A DNA stretch of 64,000 nucleotides from Massilia arenae (GCF_008014745.1 NZ_VPFD01000002.1:124001-188000); one strand, 5' to 3'; shown: positions 24,500 to 32,410, counted from the stretch's first letter. A program made the numbers and translations. The notes: generated by a model from the sequence alone, not told the origin.

Positions 24500-26224
24500 T
24501 TGCAAGCCAACACCCTGACGCTGCATGCCCTCATGCTCGCCAGCCTGGCGACGGTATCCGTCGCTCATGCCGCCTCCGCGCCGCAGATCACCGCCGGCCG
24601 CACCATCTTCCAGAACAACTGCGCCAGCTGCCACACGGTCGATGCCAAACTGTCGCCGCTGGCCGGTCCCGGCATGTTCGGCGTCGTCGGCCGCAAGGCC
24701 GCCGGCGTGCCCGGCTTTGGTTATTCGGGCGCGCTGGCCAAGGCTGGCGCCGCGGGCCTGGTCTGGACCCGGGAAGAACTGGACGTGTTCCTGCTCGACC
24801 CGGCCAAGCGCGTGCCGGGCACCACGATGCCGGTCGGTTTGCCGGACCAGAAGATGCGCACGGCGCTGATCGACTACCTGGCCAGCCTGCAAGGCACGGC
24901 CACCGCCGCCGCCGCGCCGGCCGCCGCGGCGAAACCGGCGTCCGCCGCCAAGCCGGCGGACCGCGCCGGCGCCTGGGACGACACCCAGCCGGGCAAGGTC
25001 TTCCACATCAAGCCGACCGACCTGGCCAAACCGTTCGCCACCGACAGCGCCGGCAACAGCCCGCGCGTGCAGGCGCGTCCGAACGGCAGCATCCCTAGCG
25101 TGATGCCGGGCTTCGAGGTGAGCGTGTTCGCCCAGGATGCCGACAAGCCGCGCGTGGCGTTGCGTGCGCCGAACGGCGACGTGTTCCTGGCCGCGACCGG
25201 CGCCGGTGAAGTGAAAGTGCTGCGCTCGAAGAACGGCGACAAGGCCGATACCGCCGAGGTCTTCGCCACCGGCCTGTCGCGTCCTTACGGCATGGCGTTC
25301 TGGCCTTCCGGCGCCAACCCGCAGTATCTGTACGTGGCCAATGTCAATTCGGTGGTGCGCATCCCTTACCGCAACGGTGACCTGAAGGCGCGCGCGCAAG
25401 CCGAGGTGGTGATCCCCGAGCTGTCCGAGACCAGCGGCGGCCACACTACCCGTACCCTGGTGTTCTCGAAGGACGACAAGACGCTGCTGCTGTCGATCGG
25501 CTCGGCCACCAACGTCGCCGCCGACATCGGCCCCAAGCCGCCGCTGCCGATCGCCGAATGGGAAAAACGCCATGGCTTCGGCGCCGCCTGGGGCGTCGAG
25601 ACTGACCGCGCCACCGTGATGGCCTTCGACCCGGACGGCAAGAACCGCCGCACCTACGCGACCGGCCTGCGCAACTGCGTCGGCCTGCTGGTGTATCCGG
25701 CCACCGGCGACGTGATGTGCAATGTGAACGAGCGCGACGCGCTGGGCGACAACCTGCCGCCGGACTACCTGACCCGTGTGAAGCAGGGCGGCTTCTACGG
25801 TTGGCCGTGGTACTACATCGGCGACAACGAGGATCCGCGCCTGAAGGGCATTCGTCCCGACCTGAAGGGCAAGACGATCACCCCCGACGTGCTGTTGCAG
25901 GCCCACTCGGCGCCGCTGGGCATGGTGGTCTACCACGCGCCGAAGGGCGCGAAGTACGCCTTCCCGAAGGAGTACGAGGGTGAGGTCTTCGTCGCGTTGC
26001 ACGGCTCCTGGAACCGTGGCGTGCGCACCGGCTACAAGGTGGTGCGCGTGTTCATGAAGGATGGCGTGCCCACCGGGCAGTACCAGGATTTCATGAGCGG
26101 CATGGTGATCAGCGATCGCGACGTCTGGGGCCGCCCGGCCGCGGTCGAAGTCGCAGCCGACGGCGCCTTGCTGGTGGTGGACGACGCCGGCGGTACCGTG
26201 TGGCGTATTGTTCCAAAACGCTAG
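24500..26224 (+). CDS. Cytochrome c-sorbosone/glucose dehydrogenase fusion
   Basis: A 574-residue periplasmic protein. A signal peptide (cut near AHAAS) leads to a class I cytochrome c domain (about 27-133) with haem site CASCH and a likely axial Met in GTTMPV. After an Ala/Pro/Lys linker comes a six-bladed propeller of the glucose/sorbosone dehydrogenase family (ALRAPNGDVFLAATGAGEVKVL, GLSRPYGMAFWP, TGLRNCVGLLVYP, YGWPWYYIGDNEDPR, GSWNRGVRTGYKVVRV). It probably oxidises a sugar or aldose with PQQ and passes electrons to its own haem. AGGAG favours the TTG start at 24500; an ATG at 24533 is possible. Confidence 0.83.
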   Translation: MQANTLTLHALMLASLATVSVAHAASAPQITAGRTIFQNNCASCHTVDAKLSPLAGPGMFGVVGRKAAGVPGFGYSGALAKAGAAGLVWTREELDVFLLDPAKRVPGTTMPVGLPDQKMRTALIDYLASLQGTATAAAAPAAAAKPASAAKPADRAGAWDDTQPGKVFHIKPTDLAKPFATDSAGNSPRVQARPNGSIPSVMPGFEVSVFAQDADKPRVALRAPNGDVFLAATGAGEVKVLRSKNGDKADTAEVFATGLSRPYGMAFWPSGANPQYLYVANVNSVVRIPYRNGDLKARAQAEVVIPELSETSGGHTTRTLVFSKDDKTLLLSIGSATNVAADIGPKPPLPIAEWEKRHGFGAAWGVETDRATVMAFDPDGKNRRTYATGLRNCVGLLVYPATGDVMCNVNERDALGDNLPPDYLTRVKQGGFYGWPWYYIGDNEDPRLKGIRPDLKGKTITPDVLLQAHSAPLGMVVYHAPKGAKYAFPKEYEGEVFVALHGSWNRGVRTGYKVVRVFMKDGVPTGQYQDFMSGMVISDRDVWGRPAAVEVAADGALLVVDDAGGTVWRIVPKR

Positions 26225-26292
26225 ATCAGAACCGGCGATTGCGCTAGGATGGATCGACGCGGCGGCCGCCGCATCGATCCCGGAGTAGACGC

Positions 26293-26709
26293 ATGCGCCC
26301 AATCGTTTGCCTGACCGTGCTGGCTGCCATCGCCCTCGGCGCCTGCGCCACCGAGAAGCCGGAACCTCCGCCGCCGCTGGTGCTCGGCAGCTATGTGAGG
26401 GACATGCCGCGCAGCGAAGCCTGCGACAGCCTGATTGCCCAGGCCTTGGAGCGTGAGCTCCATGGCGCCTTCAAGCTGGCCGGCATGCTCAACACGAACA
26501 CCTATCCGAAACCCGGCGAGTCGAAGGTGAGGGCCACGCCGGACATCCCGCTGGTGCCCCTCGGCAGCCATCCGACCGGCTTGCTGACGCCCCAGCTGGA
26601 TGGCACCTACCGCTCGCTGTTCGTCAACTGCGAAACGCGCCAGGCCTATGTATCAAAGCGTGGCGGCGTCATCGACATCACTTACTGGTACGGGCCGTTC
26701 GGCCTGTGA
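26293..26709 (+). CDS. Small lipoprotein of unknown function
   Basis: A 138-residue protein with a clear lipoprotein signal (VCLTVLAAIALGACAT, lipid on Cys19). The mature part begins with EKPEPPPP and contains two further cysteines (EACDSL and VNCETRQ) that could form a disulfide. No family was recognised. It follows the dehydrogenase by 68 bp and converges with a DoxX gene, with only 4 bp between the stops. Confidence 0.72.
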   Translation: MRPIVCLTVLAAIALGACATEKPEPPPPLVLGSYVRDMPRSEACDSLIAQALERELHGAFKLAGMLNTNTYPKPGESKVRATPDIPLVPLGSHPTGLLTPQLDGTYRSLFVNCETRQAYVSKRGGVIDITYWYGPFGL

Positions 26710-26713
26710 ACCC

Positions 26714-27154
26714 TCAGGCTGCCAGCGGCGCGGCCTTGCGGCCGGCAGCGGCGTCCAGGCTGTAGGCGCCGGCGCCGAAGGCCACCACCTGCAGCAGGCC
26801 ACCGGCCATCGCGACGTTCTTCAACAGGTGGATCAGCTGGTTCTGGTCGCCGATCGCGTTATGGAAGACGAAGGCCGTCACCAGCGAGAACACCGCCAGG
26901 CCAGCCGCGACGAGGCGGGTCTTGTAGCCGAGGACGAGCAGGGCGCCGCCGCCGACTTCGATGGCGATCGCGCCGACCAGGGCGAGCGAGGCGAAGGGCA
27001 GGCCGACCGACTGGATGTAGCCCAGCGTCGCCTCCGGCGCCAGCGCCTTGCCGATGCCGCTGAAGACGAAGATTGCGGCCATCAGGATGCGGCCGATGGC
27101 CGGGACGATGGATTGGCTGGTCTGGGGGGCGTTGGCGCTGGTGTAGGCGGACAT
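26714..27154 (-). CDS. DoxX family membrane protein (copy 1)
   Basis: A 146-residue protein with four predicted membrane helices and the DoxX pattern SIVPAIGRILMAAIFVFSGIGKALAPE at about residues 17-43, followed by LVLGYKTRLVAAGLAVFSLVTAFVFHNAIGDQNQLIHLLKNVAMAGGLL. DoxX proteins are quinone- or thiosulfate-linked in archaea; most bacterial members have no assigned role, though some relate to redox stress. It lies divergently from a LysR regulator, and a clear paralogue sits on the other side of that regulator. Confidence 0.88.
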   Translation of the reverse strand: MSAYTSANAPQTSQSIVPAIGRILMAAIFVFSGIGKALAPEATLGYIQSVGLPFASLALVGAIAIEVGGGALLVLGYKTRLVAAGLAVFSLVTAFVFHNAIGDQNQLIHLLKNVAMAGGLLQVVAFGAGAYSLDAAAGRKAAPLAA

Positions 27155-27251
27155 GGTCGTTCCTTTCGAATGGTTGTTTTGGGTGGCGCCATCTCGTGTG
27201 CGGCGTCCATGAAGATCATCTTAGACCCGTCTGATCGATCCAAGAAGCCTA

Positions 27252-27274
27252 TATAATTCGATATCAACTATCGA
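27252..27274 (+). promoter_or_regulatory. Putative lysR promoter and autoregulatory operator
   Basis: A perfect -10, TATAAT (27252-27257), directly abuts the inverted repeat TCGATA-TCAAC-TATCGA (27258-27274) just before the LysR gene. The repeat has the T-N11-A form of LysR-type sites (T27258 to the final A has 15 bases between, while the inner T and A of the arms fit). No good -35 was found. Confidence 0.4.
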
Positions 27275-27286
27275 TGGAGTAGATGG

Positions 27287-28180
27287 ATGCTCGACGGGAT
27301 GTCCATGGACCAGCTGCGCATCTTTATTGCCGCAGCCGATGAGGGCAGCTTTTCCGCCGCCGGCCGCAAGCTGCGGCGCGCGCAGTCGGTGGTGAGCCAC
27401 ACGCTGGCCAATCTCGAGGCGCAGGTGGGCTTCGCGCTGTTCGACCGCTCGGGCCGTTATCCGCAACTGACCGAGGCCGGACGCGCCCTGCTGGCCGAGG
27501 CGCGCCACGCGGCCGACAGCATGGATGCGTTCAAGGCGAAGGCGCGCACGCTGGCCGAGGGCCTGGAGCCGGAGCTGTCGGTGGCGGTCGACGTGATGTA
27601 TCCGATCGCGAAGCTCACCGAGGCGGTGCAGGCCTTCCACCGCGAATTTCCATCGACGCCGTTGCGCCTGTACGTCGAGGCGCTCGGCGCCGTGGTGCAG
27701 CCGCTGCTCGATGGCCAGTGCCGCATCGCGGTGATCGGCTCGTTCCCGGAAGTGCCGGCCGCATGCGCCTCGGAATACCTGCTCGCCGTGCAGGCGGCAA
27801 CCGTGGTCGCGCCCGGCCATCCGCTCGCGCGTATCGAGGGCACGGTGATGCGCGCAGAAGCAGGGCACTACGTGCAGCTGGTGCTGACCGACCGTTCGAC
27901 GCTGACCCGGGGCCGCGACTTCGGCGTGCTGTCGCCGCGCATCTGGCGCCTGGCCGATCTCGGCGCCAAGCATGCCTTCCTGCGTGCGGGCCTGGGCTGG
28001 GGGAATATGCCGCTGCATATGGTCGAGCAAGACCTGGCGAGCGGCGCGCTGGTGCGCATCGAACTCGAGACGCATCCGGTGCTGGGATCGGGCTTTTCGA
28101 TGCACGCGATCTTCATGCGGGACCAGCCACCGGGGCCGGCGGGGCGCTGGTTCATCGAGCGCCTGAAATGCGGCGGCTGA
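27287..28180 (+). CDS. LysR-type transcription regulator
   Basis: A 297-residue regulator. The N-terminal winged helix covers about residues 6-65 (MDQLRIFIAAADEGSFSAAGRKLRRAQSVVSHTLANLEAQVGFALFDRSGR), followed by the periplasmic-binding-like effector domain (ELSVAVDVMYPIAKLTEAVQAFHREFP onwards). It is divergent from one DoxX gene and convergent with another, making control of the DoxX genes the obvious hypothesis. In-frame ATG codons at 27299 and 27305 are alternative starts closer to the conserved MDQL. Confidence 0.9.
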   Translation: MLDGMSMDQLRIFIAAADEGSFSAAGRKLRRAQSVVSHTLANLEAQVGFALFDRSGRYPQLTEAGRALLAEARHAADSMDAFKAKARTLAEGLEPELSVAVDVMYPIAKLTEAVQAFHREFPSTPLRLYVEALGAVVQPLLDGQCRIAVIGSFPEVPAACASEYLLAVQAATVVAPGHPLARIEGTVMRAEAGHYVQLVLTDRSTLTRGRDFGVLSPRIWRLADLGAKHAFLRAGLGWGNMPLHMVEQDLASGALVRIELETHPVLGSGFSMHAIFMRDQPPGPAGRWFIERLKCGG

Positions 28181-28212
28181 CGGCCGGGGACTCCTTGCGG
28201 CGTGGCATGGCC

Positions 28213-28641
28213 TTACGCCCGGTGGATGGTTTCGCGCCCGCTGGGCATCCGGTCGACCGCATAGCGGCCTGCGCCGAATGCCGCCACCTGCAGCAGGCCG
28301 CCGGCGATCGCGATGTTCTTGGCCAGCTGGATGGCCTGCGCAATGCCGTCGAACGGGCTGTGGAAGATGAGGCCGGCGACCAGGCAGTACACCGCGAGGA
28401 CGAGCGCCACCATGCGCGTCCTGATGCCCAGGACGAGCATGGTGCCGCCGCCCAGTCCAAGCAAGACGGCTATGGCCAGGCCGAGATGGGCAAAGGGCAG
28501 GCCCACCGAGCGGATTGCCTCGATGGTGTGGCCAGGGTCCAGTACCTTTTCGATGCCGCTAAAGAGGAAGATGATGGCCATCATGATGCGGCCGAGTGCC
28601 GGGACGGCTGAGGGACTGTCGTGGAGCAAATGGGATGACAT
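28213..28641 (-). CDS. DoxX family membrane protein (copy 2)
   Basis: A 142-residue four-helix membrane protein, a paralogue of the product of 26714-27154. Shared blocks include the pattern VPA-GRI-MA-IF-FSGI-K-L, SVGLPFA and KN-A-AGGLLQV-AFGAG. About half of the aligned residues look identical by eye. It points towards the LysR gene, with 32 bp between the stops, and has its own upstream region of more than 700 bp. Confidence 0.88.
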   Translation of the reverse strand: MSSHLLHDSPSAVPALGRIMMAIIFLFSGIEKVLDPGHTIEAIRSVGLPFAHLGLAIAVLLGLGGGTMLVLGIRTRMVALVLAVYCLVAGLIFHSPFDGIAQAIQLAKNIAIAGGLLQVAAFGAGRYAVDRMPSGRETIHRA

Positions 28642-28982
28642 GGATGGTCCTTTTGACTGGCGTAATTGGGTGAGGAAAGTGCGCTTTCGCGTACAGCCAG
28701 ACTTACTCGGATGACGTTGATTCAGATGCAGTGGCGCGTTGGCGGGTACTCTGCGGACATGCGGCGCTGGAAACTCGAATACGGCCCGCTGACAGAGGCA
28801 AGATGCCGGCGTGATTCCAGCTTATCGATCAGTTGAAATGCGATAGGTAAAGGCTGCAGCGCATGTGGGGCATGTCGCCGATTGGCGCGTGGGTGCGCAA
28901 TTCAACGTCCAAATCACGCGACTTTTTTTGCGATTCACGGTTGCGCGCTCACAAAAAATGCGCGTACTTTACGTGATTGAAT

Positions 28983-29010
28983 TTGTCAAATCGAGAAGAT
29001 GTGATATTGT
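28983..29010 (+). promoter_or_regulatory. Putative sigma-70 promoter of a small RNA
   Basis: TTGTCA (28983-28988) and TATTGT (29005-29010) are spaced by 16 bp. A start near 29017 would give a transcript of about 120 nt ending at the terminator at 29135. Confidence 0.4.
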
Positions 29011-29016
29011 CGCGGG

Positions 29017-29135
29017 CATCGGGCAAAATCGATCGAATAATAGGACGCTGAACCAAACAGTATGCACGGAAGCGAAGCGAAAAGAACAAGCCGGCTTGTC
29101 TGACCAATTGCTCAGGCAAGGCGGCTTTTTCTTTT
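29017..29135 (+). ncRNA. Candidate small RNA or attenuated leader
   Basis: This segment lies between a plausible promoter and a strong intrinsic terminator and carries no open frame with protein-like features. It does not match an RNA family I recognise. It may be an independent small RNA or the first part of the leader of the histone-like gene, released when the terminator acts. Confidence 0.4.
29088..29135 (+). terminator. Strong intrinsic terminator in intergenic DNA
   Basis: The arms 29088-29103 and 29112-29127 pair over 16 positions with one G-G mismatch and one G-U pair (AAGCCG and CGGCTT at the base), around an 8-base loop. They run into TTTTT, C and TTTT. Confidence 0.82.
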
Positions 29136-29188
29136 CGCACCCGCAAGGGTAGCGATGTGAAACGCTGGAACGGTGACCTGTCGACGTT

Positions 29189-29230
29189 GGCTGAAGCGCT
29201 GCAACTGTGAGGAGTTGCAGCAGTTCAGCC
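29189..29230 (+). promoter_or_regulatory. Long leader hairpin with GUGAGG loop
   Basis: GGCTGAA pairs with TTCAGCC and, after a 2-by-2 internal loop, GCTGCAACT pairs with AGTTGCAGC around GTGAGG. The loop and the first stem base read AGGA, the core of CsrA/RsmA sites, which is suggestive only. Confidence 0.6.
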
Positions 29231-29283
29231 GGTGCCGGATTCATTGGCCTAAATCGACGCTTGCTTTGGTCCGATGAATAATT

Positions 29284-29308
29284 CGCCGGGTTTGATCCGG
29301 CGGGTTTT
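29284..29308 (+). terminator. Terminator-like hairpin ahead of the histone-like gene
   Basis: CGCCGG and CCGGCG pair around a 7-base loop and are followed by GGTTTT, 43 bp before the start codon. It may attenuate read-through into the gene. Confidence 0.5.
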
Positions 29309-29351
29309 AAACCTTGAGCGTATTTCTCATCGCAGATGAAGGAGAACAAGA

Positions 29352-30746
29352 ATGGCAACCGCTAAGAAACCAGCAGCAAAGGCAGCAGTAAAGAGCGCGC
29401 CTTCGTCCACGACGAAGTCGAATGCAAAGACTGCAGCAGAGAAACCAGTCGCAAAGAAAGTCGCGACCAAGGCCACCACCACCAAGGCCGCCGCCAAGCC
29501 AGCAGCCAAGGCAGTGAGCAAGCCGGCAGCGAAAACCGCTGCTAAACCTGTTGCAAAGAAAGCTACTGCAACCAAGACCGCCGCGACCAAAACCACTGCT
29601 ACCAAAGCAACGGCTAAAACCGCGACCAAATCGGCAGCCAAGCCGGCAGCAAAGCCTGCAGTGAAGAAAGCAGCCGCTAAACCGGCAGCTAAGTCGGCAG
29701 CCAAGTCGGCAACCAAGCCGGCAGCAAAGAAAGCCGCCGCTAAACCGGCAGCAAAGCCGGCAGCGAAGAAAGCCGCCGCTAAACCGGCAGCAAAGCCGGC
29801 AGCAAAGAAAGCCGCTGCTAAACCGGCAGCCAAGCCGGCAGCAAAGAAAGCCGCCGCTAAACCAGCAGCAAAGAAAGCAGCCGCTAAACCAGCAGCCAAG
29901 CCGGCAGCGAAAAAGGCCGCCGCTAAACCAGCCGCCAAGTCGACCGCTAAAACCGCGACCAAAGCCGCAGCTAAACCTGCAGCCAAAAAAGCGACTGCAA
30001 GCAAGGCAGCTGCTAAACCGGTAGCGAAGAAAGCGACCGCCACCAAGGCAGCCGCCAAACCGGCAGCAAAGAAAGCGACCGCGACCAAAACCGCCGCCAA
30101 ACCGGCAGCGAAGAAAGCGACCGCAAGCAAAACCGCCGCCAAACCGCCAGCAAAGAAAGCGACCGCGACCAAAACCGCCGCTAAACCGGCAGCGAAGAAA
30201 GCGACCGCGACCAAAACCGCCGCAAAACCGGCAGTAAAGAAAGCGACCGCGACTAAAACCGCCGCCAAACCGGCAGCGAAAAAAGCGACCGCCACCAAAA
30301 CCGCCGCAAAACCAGCTGTGAAGAAAGCGTCGCCCGCAGCAAAAAAAGCCTCGCCGGCCGCTAATAAAGCTGAGCCGGCTGCAAACAAGGCTGCTCCAGC
30401 CGCTAAAAAAGCTGCTCCAGTGAAAGCTGCAGCAACCAAGACCGTTGCCGCCAAGCCAGAAGTCAAGCCAGCAGTCGTGGCCAAGGCCGAAGCCAAGCCG
30501 GAAGCAAAAGTCGACACCAAGGCCGAAACCAAGCCGGAAGTGAAGACCGATGCCAAGGTCGAAGCCAAGCCGGAAGCGAAAAAGCCAGCGGCCAAGAAAC
30601 CGGCCGCCAAGCCGGCAGCGACGACCACCGCCGCGCAACCGGCAGCCGCACCTGCGGCCGCTCCGGCAGCGCCAAGCGCCGCTCCTGCTGCAAAGACCGT
30701 GCTGGCGCCGACCGCATGGCCGTTCCCAACCAGCAGCCGTCCTTAA
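29352..30746 (+). CDS. Histone H1-like Lys/Ala/Pro repeat protein
   Basis: A 464-residue, extremely basic and probably disordered protein. Almost the whole chain is built from Ala, Lys, Pro and Thr. The centre holds tandem KPAAKPAAKKAAA units and then KPAAKKATATKTAA units; the composition turns Glu/Val-containing (KAEAKPEAKVDTKAETK) near residue 380 and Pro/Ala-rich after about 420. It ends in the non-repetitive LAPTAWPFPTSSRP. No folded domain is visible. Family members bind DNA without sequence preference and compact the nucleoid; AlgP of Pseudomonas is a similar repeat protein. GGAG lies before the ATG. The repeats make length variation between strains likely. Confidence 0.87.
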   Translation: MATAKKPAAKAAVKSAPSSTTKSNAKTAAEKPVAKKVATKATTTKAAAKPAAKAVSKPAAKTAAKPVAKKATATKTAATKTTATKATAKTATKSAAKPAAKPAVKKAAAKPAAKSAAKSATKPAAKKAAAKPAAKPAAKKAAAKPAAKPAAKKAAAKPAAKPAAKKAAAKPAAKKAAAKPAAKPAAKKAAAKPAAKSTAKTATKAAAKPAAKKATASKAAAKPVAKKATATKAAAKPAAKKATATKTAAKPAAKKATASKTAAKPPAKKATATKTAAKPAAKKATATKTAAKPAVKKATATKTAAKPAAKKATATKTAAKPAVKKASPAAKKASPAANKAEPAANKAAPAAKKAAPVKAAATKTVAAKPEVKPAVVAKAEAKPEAKVDTKAETKPEVKTDAKVEAKPEAKKPAAKKPAAKPAATTTAAQPAAAPAAAPAAPSAAPAAKTVLAPTAWPFPTSSRP

Positions 30747-30815
30747 TACCGGACGACGCCCGACCGGCCGCGCACCATGTGCGCATGGCAAGTCGGGTCT
30801 GCTTCAGGCACAATG

Positions 30816-30850
30816 CCGCTGTGTGATTGTTCGCACAGCGGTTTTTTTTT
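30816..30850 (+). terminator. Intrinsic terminator of the histone-like gene
   Basis: CCGCTGTG and CACAGCGG form the stem, followed by nine T residues. It ends just before the GAGGAG ribosome-binding site of the yggT gene, which therefore needs its own promoter or read-through. Confidence 0.88.
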
Positions 30851-30861
30851 GAGGAGAGTCC

Positions 30862-31389
30862 GTGCTGTCCATTCTTCAGTTTATCGTCGATATCATCGCA
30901 GGCTTGCTGGGTGGGGTGCTGCTGCTGCGCTTCTGGACGAACGCGATCCGCGTGCGCCTGCCCGACCAGATCCGCCAGTTCGTGCACACCATTACCGACT
31001 GGCTGGTGATGCCGCTGCGGCGTGTGGTGCCGGGCACCAAGGGCTACGACTGGGCGAGCCTGATCGGCGCCTTCCTGGTGGTGCTGGTGGCCAGCACGCT
31101 CCTGCTGCTGCAAGGCGGCAGCGGCGAGATGGTGCTGCTGTATGCGCTGCACCGCTTCCTGAACTGGATCCTGTACGGCTTCATGGCGCTTCTGATCATC
31201 GAGGCGATCTTCAGCTGGGTGAACCCGAACGCGCCGCTGGCGCCCTTCGTGCACGCCCTGAACCAGCCGGTGCTGCGCCCGATTCGGCGCGTGGTTCCGC
31301 CGATCGGCGGCATCGACCTGTCGGTGCTGGTGGCGCTGGTGCTGATCCAGATCCTGCTGTTCGTGTTGAGGCAGGTGTTCGGTTTCTGA
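30862..31389 (+). CDS. YggT family membrane protein
   Basis: A 175-residue inner-membrane protein made of two YggT modules, each a helix pair followed by a Pro/Arg-rich loop (TDWLVMPLRRVVPGTKGYDWASLIGAFLVVL and NQPVLRPIRRVVPPIGGIDLSVLVALVLIQILLF). YggT proteins are linked to cell-envelope and osmotic functions in other bacteria, with no defined biochemical role. The GTG start at 30862 is supported by GAGGAGAG upstream. Confidence 0.9.
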   Translation: MLSILQFIVDIIAGLLGGVLLLRFWTNAIRVRLPDQIRQFVHTITDWLVMPLRRVVPGTKGYDWASLIGAFLVVLVASTLLLLQGGSGEMVLLYALHRFLNWILYGFMALLIIEAIFSWVNPNAPLAPFVHALNQPVLRPIRRVVPPIGGIDLSVLVALVLIQILLFVLRQVFGF

Positions 31390-31407
31390 CCGCCGACCCC
31401 CACAACA

Positions 31408-31438
31408 AAATGGCCCTGCATCGCAGGGCCATTTTTTT
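31408..31438. terminator. Bidirectional intrinsic terminator
   Basis: ATGGCCCTG and CAGGGCCAT pair around CATCG, with A residues on one side and seven T residues on the other. It lies between yggT and the converging PfkB-family gene. Confidence 0.88.
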
Positions 31439-31458
31439 ATCTCACGCAGCCGGGTAAA

Positions 31459-32400
31459 TCAGCGGAAGCTGAAGCCGAAGGCCGCCTCGAACTGCTGGTC
31501 GAATTCCTGCGGCGTGAAGCTGTGGTTCTGGCCTCCTTGCGAGGAGATCTTGATCGCGCCCAGCAGGCTGGCGATGCGGCCGCTGGTCGCCCAGTCGAGA
31601 CCATTGGTGATGCCGAACAGCAGGCCGGCGCGGTAGGCGTCGCCGCAGCCGGTCGGGTCGACCACGTTGGCCGCCTGCACGGCCGGGATGCGATGGTGTT
31701 CGCCGCTGGCGTGGATGTCGGAACCTTCGGCGCCGCGCGTGATGATCAGCGCGTCCAGGCGCGCGGCGATGTCGGCCTGGCTCAAGCCGGTGCGGTCCAT
31801 CACCATCTCGAATTCATAGTCGTTGCACGCCAGGTAGCTGGCCTGGCCGATGAAGGTGATCAGTTCGTCGCCCGAGAACATCGGCAGCTGCTGGCCCGGA
31901 TCGAACATGAACGGCACCTTCAGTTCGGCGCAGTCGCGCGCGTGCTTGATCATGCCGTCGCGGCCGTCCGGCGAGATGATCGCCACTGCCAGCGGGCCCT
32001 GGTCGCCGACGTTGTTCTCGTGCGAGAACTGCATCGCGCCCGGGTGGAAGGCATTGATCTGGTTGTTGTCCTGGTCGGCGGTGACGAAGCACTGCGCGGT
32101 ATAGGCATCGGCGATGGTGCGGATGCCGCGGGTCTGGAGTCCCTGCTCTTGCATGCGCTTGAGGTAGTCGCCGCCGTCCATGCCCAGGGTGCCCATGATC
32201 AGCGGTTCGCCGCCCAGCAGCTGGAGGTTGTAGGCGATGTTGGCCGAGCAGCCGCCGTATTCGGTGCGCAGGGTCGGCACCAGGAACGACACGTTCACGC
32301 GGTGCAGCTGGTCGGCCAGCAGGGTGTCGCCGAAGCGGCCGTGGTATTGCATGATCTTGTCGAATGCGAGCGAGCCGCAGATCAGGGCGGTTTTGGTCAT
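31459..32400 (-). CDS. PfkB family carbohydrate/nucleoside kinase
   Basis: A 313-residue ribokinase-fold kinase. It begins MTKTALICGSLAFDKIMQY and has GGCSANIAYNLQLLGGEP (PfkB signature 1 region) and DPTGCGDAYRAGLLFGI (signature 2, with the catalytic Asp in GCGD). Adenosine kinase-like proteins of this type are usual at this position in betaproteobacteria, but the substrate is not certain. The frame stays open upstream of 32400 without protein-like sequence. It is the last gene of the aroQ-accB-accC-prmA group, 10 bp after the zinc-ribbon gene. Confidence 0.88.
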   Translation of the reverse strand: MTKTALICGSLAFDKIMQYHGRFGDTLLADQLHRVNVSFLVPTLRTEYGGCSANIAYNLQLLGGEPLIMGTLGMDGGDYLKRMQEQGLQTRGIRTIADAYTAQCFVTADQDNNQINAFHPGAMQFSHENNVGDQGPLAVAIISPDGRDGMIKHARDCAELKVPFMFDPGQQLPMFSGDELITFIGQASYLACNDYEFEMVMDRTGLSQADIAARLDALIITRGAEGSDIHASGEHHRIPAVQAANVVDPTGCGDAYRAGLLFGITNGLDWATSGRIASLLGAIKISSQGGQNHSFTPQEFDQQFEAAFGFSFR

Positions 32401-32410
32401 GGGTGAGCCT

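Larger units (their letters stand above)
28642..29351. other. 710-bp non-coding region before the histone-like gene
   Basis: No convincing protein is encoded here. The first 340 bp show only a short inverted repeat, GAAAG-TGCG-CTTTC (about 28675-28688), near the doxX promoter side. From 28983 on there is a possible promoter, a strong terminator (29088-29135), a long hairpin (29189-29230) and a second terminator-like hairpin (29284-29308). These are listed separately. Confidence 0.65.

Noticed and set aside
28865..29152. A 95-residue open frame over the candidate small RNA
   Set aside because: It has no ribosome-binding site, no family features, and the terminator stem lies inside it.
29640..30330. 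Short direct repeats resembling a CRISPR array
   Set aside because: The repeats are codon-level copies of KPAAK units inside a coding frame, with no unique spacers of constant length.
29307..30791. Long Cys/Gly/Phe-rich and Ala/Phe-rich frames opposite the histone-like gene
   Set aside because: They are reverse readings of the KPAAK repeat DNA. The plus-strand protein has a ribosome-binding site and a known composition.
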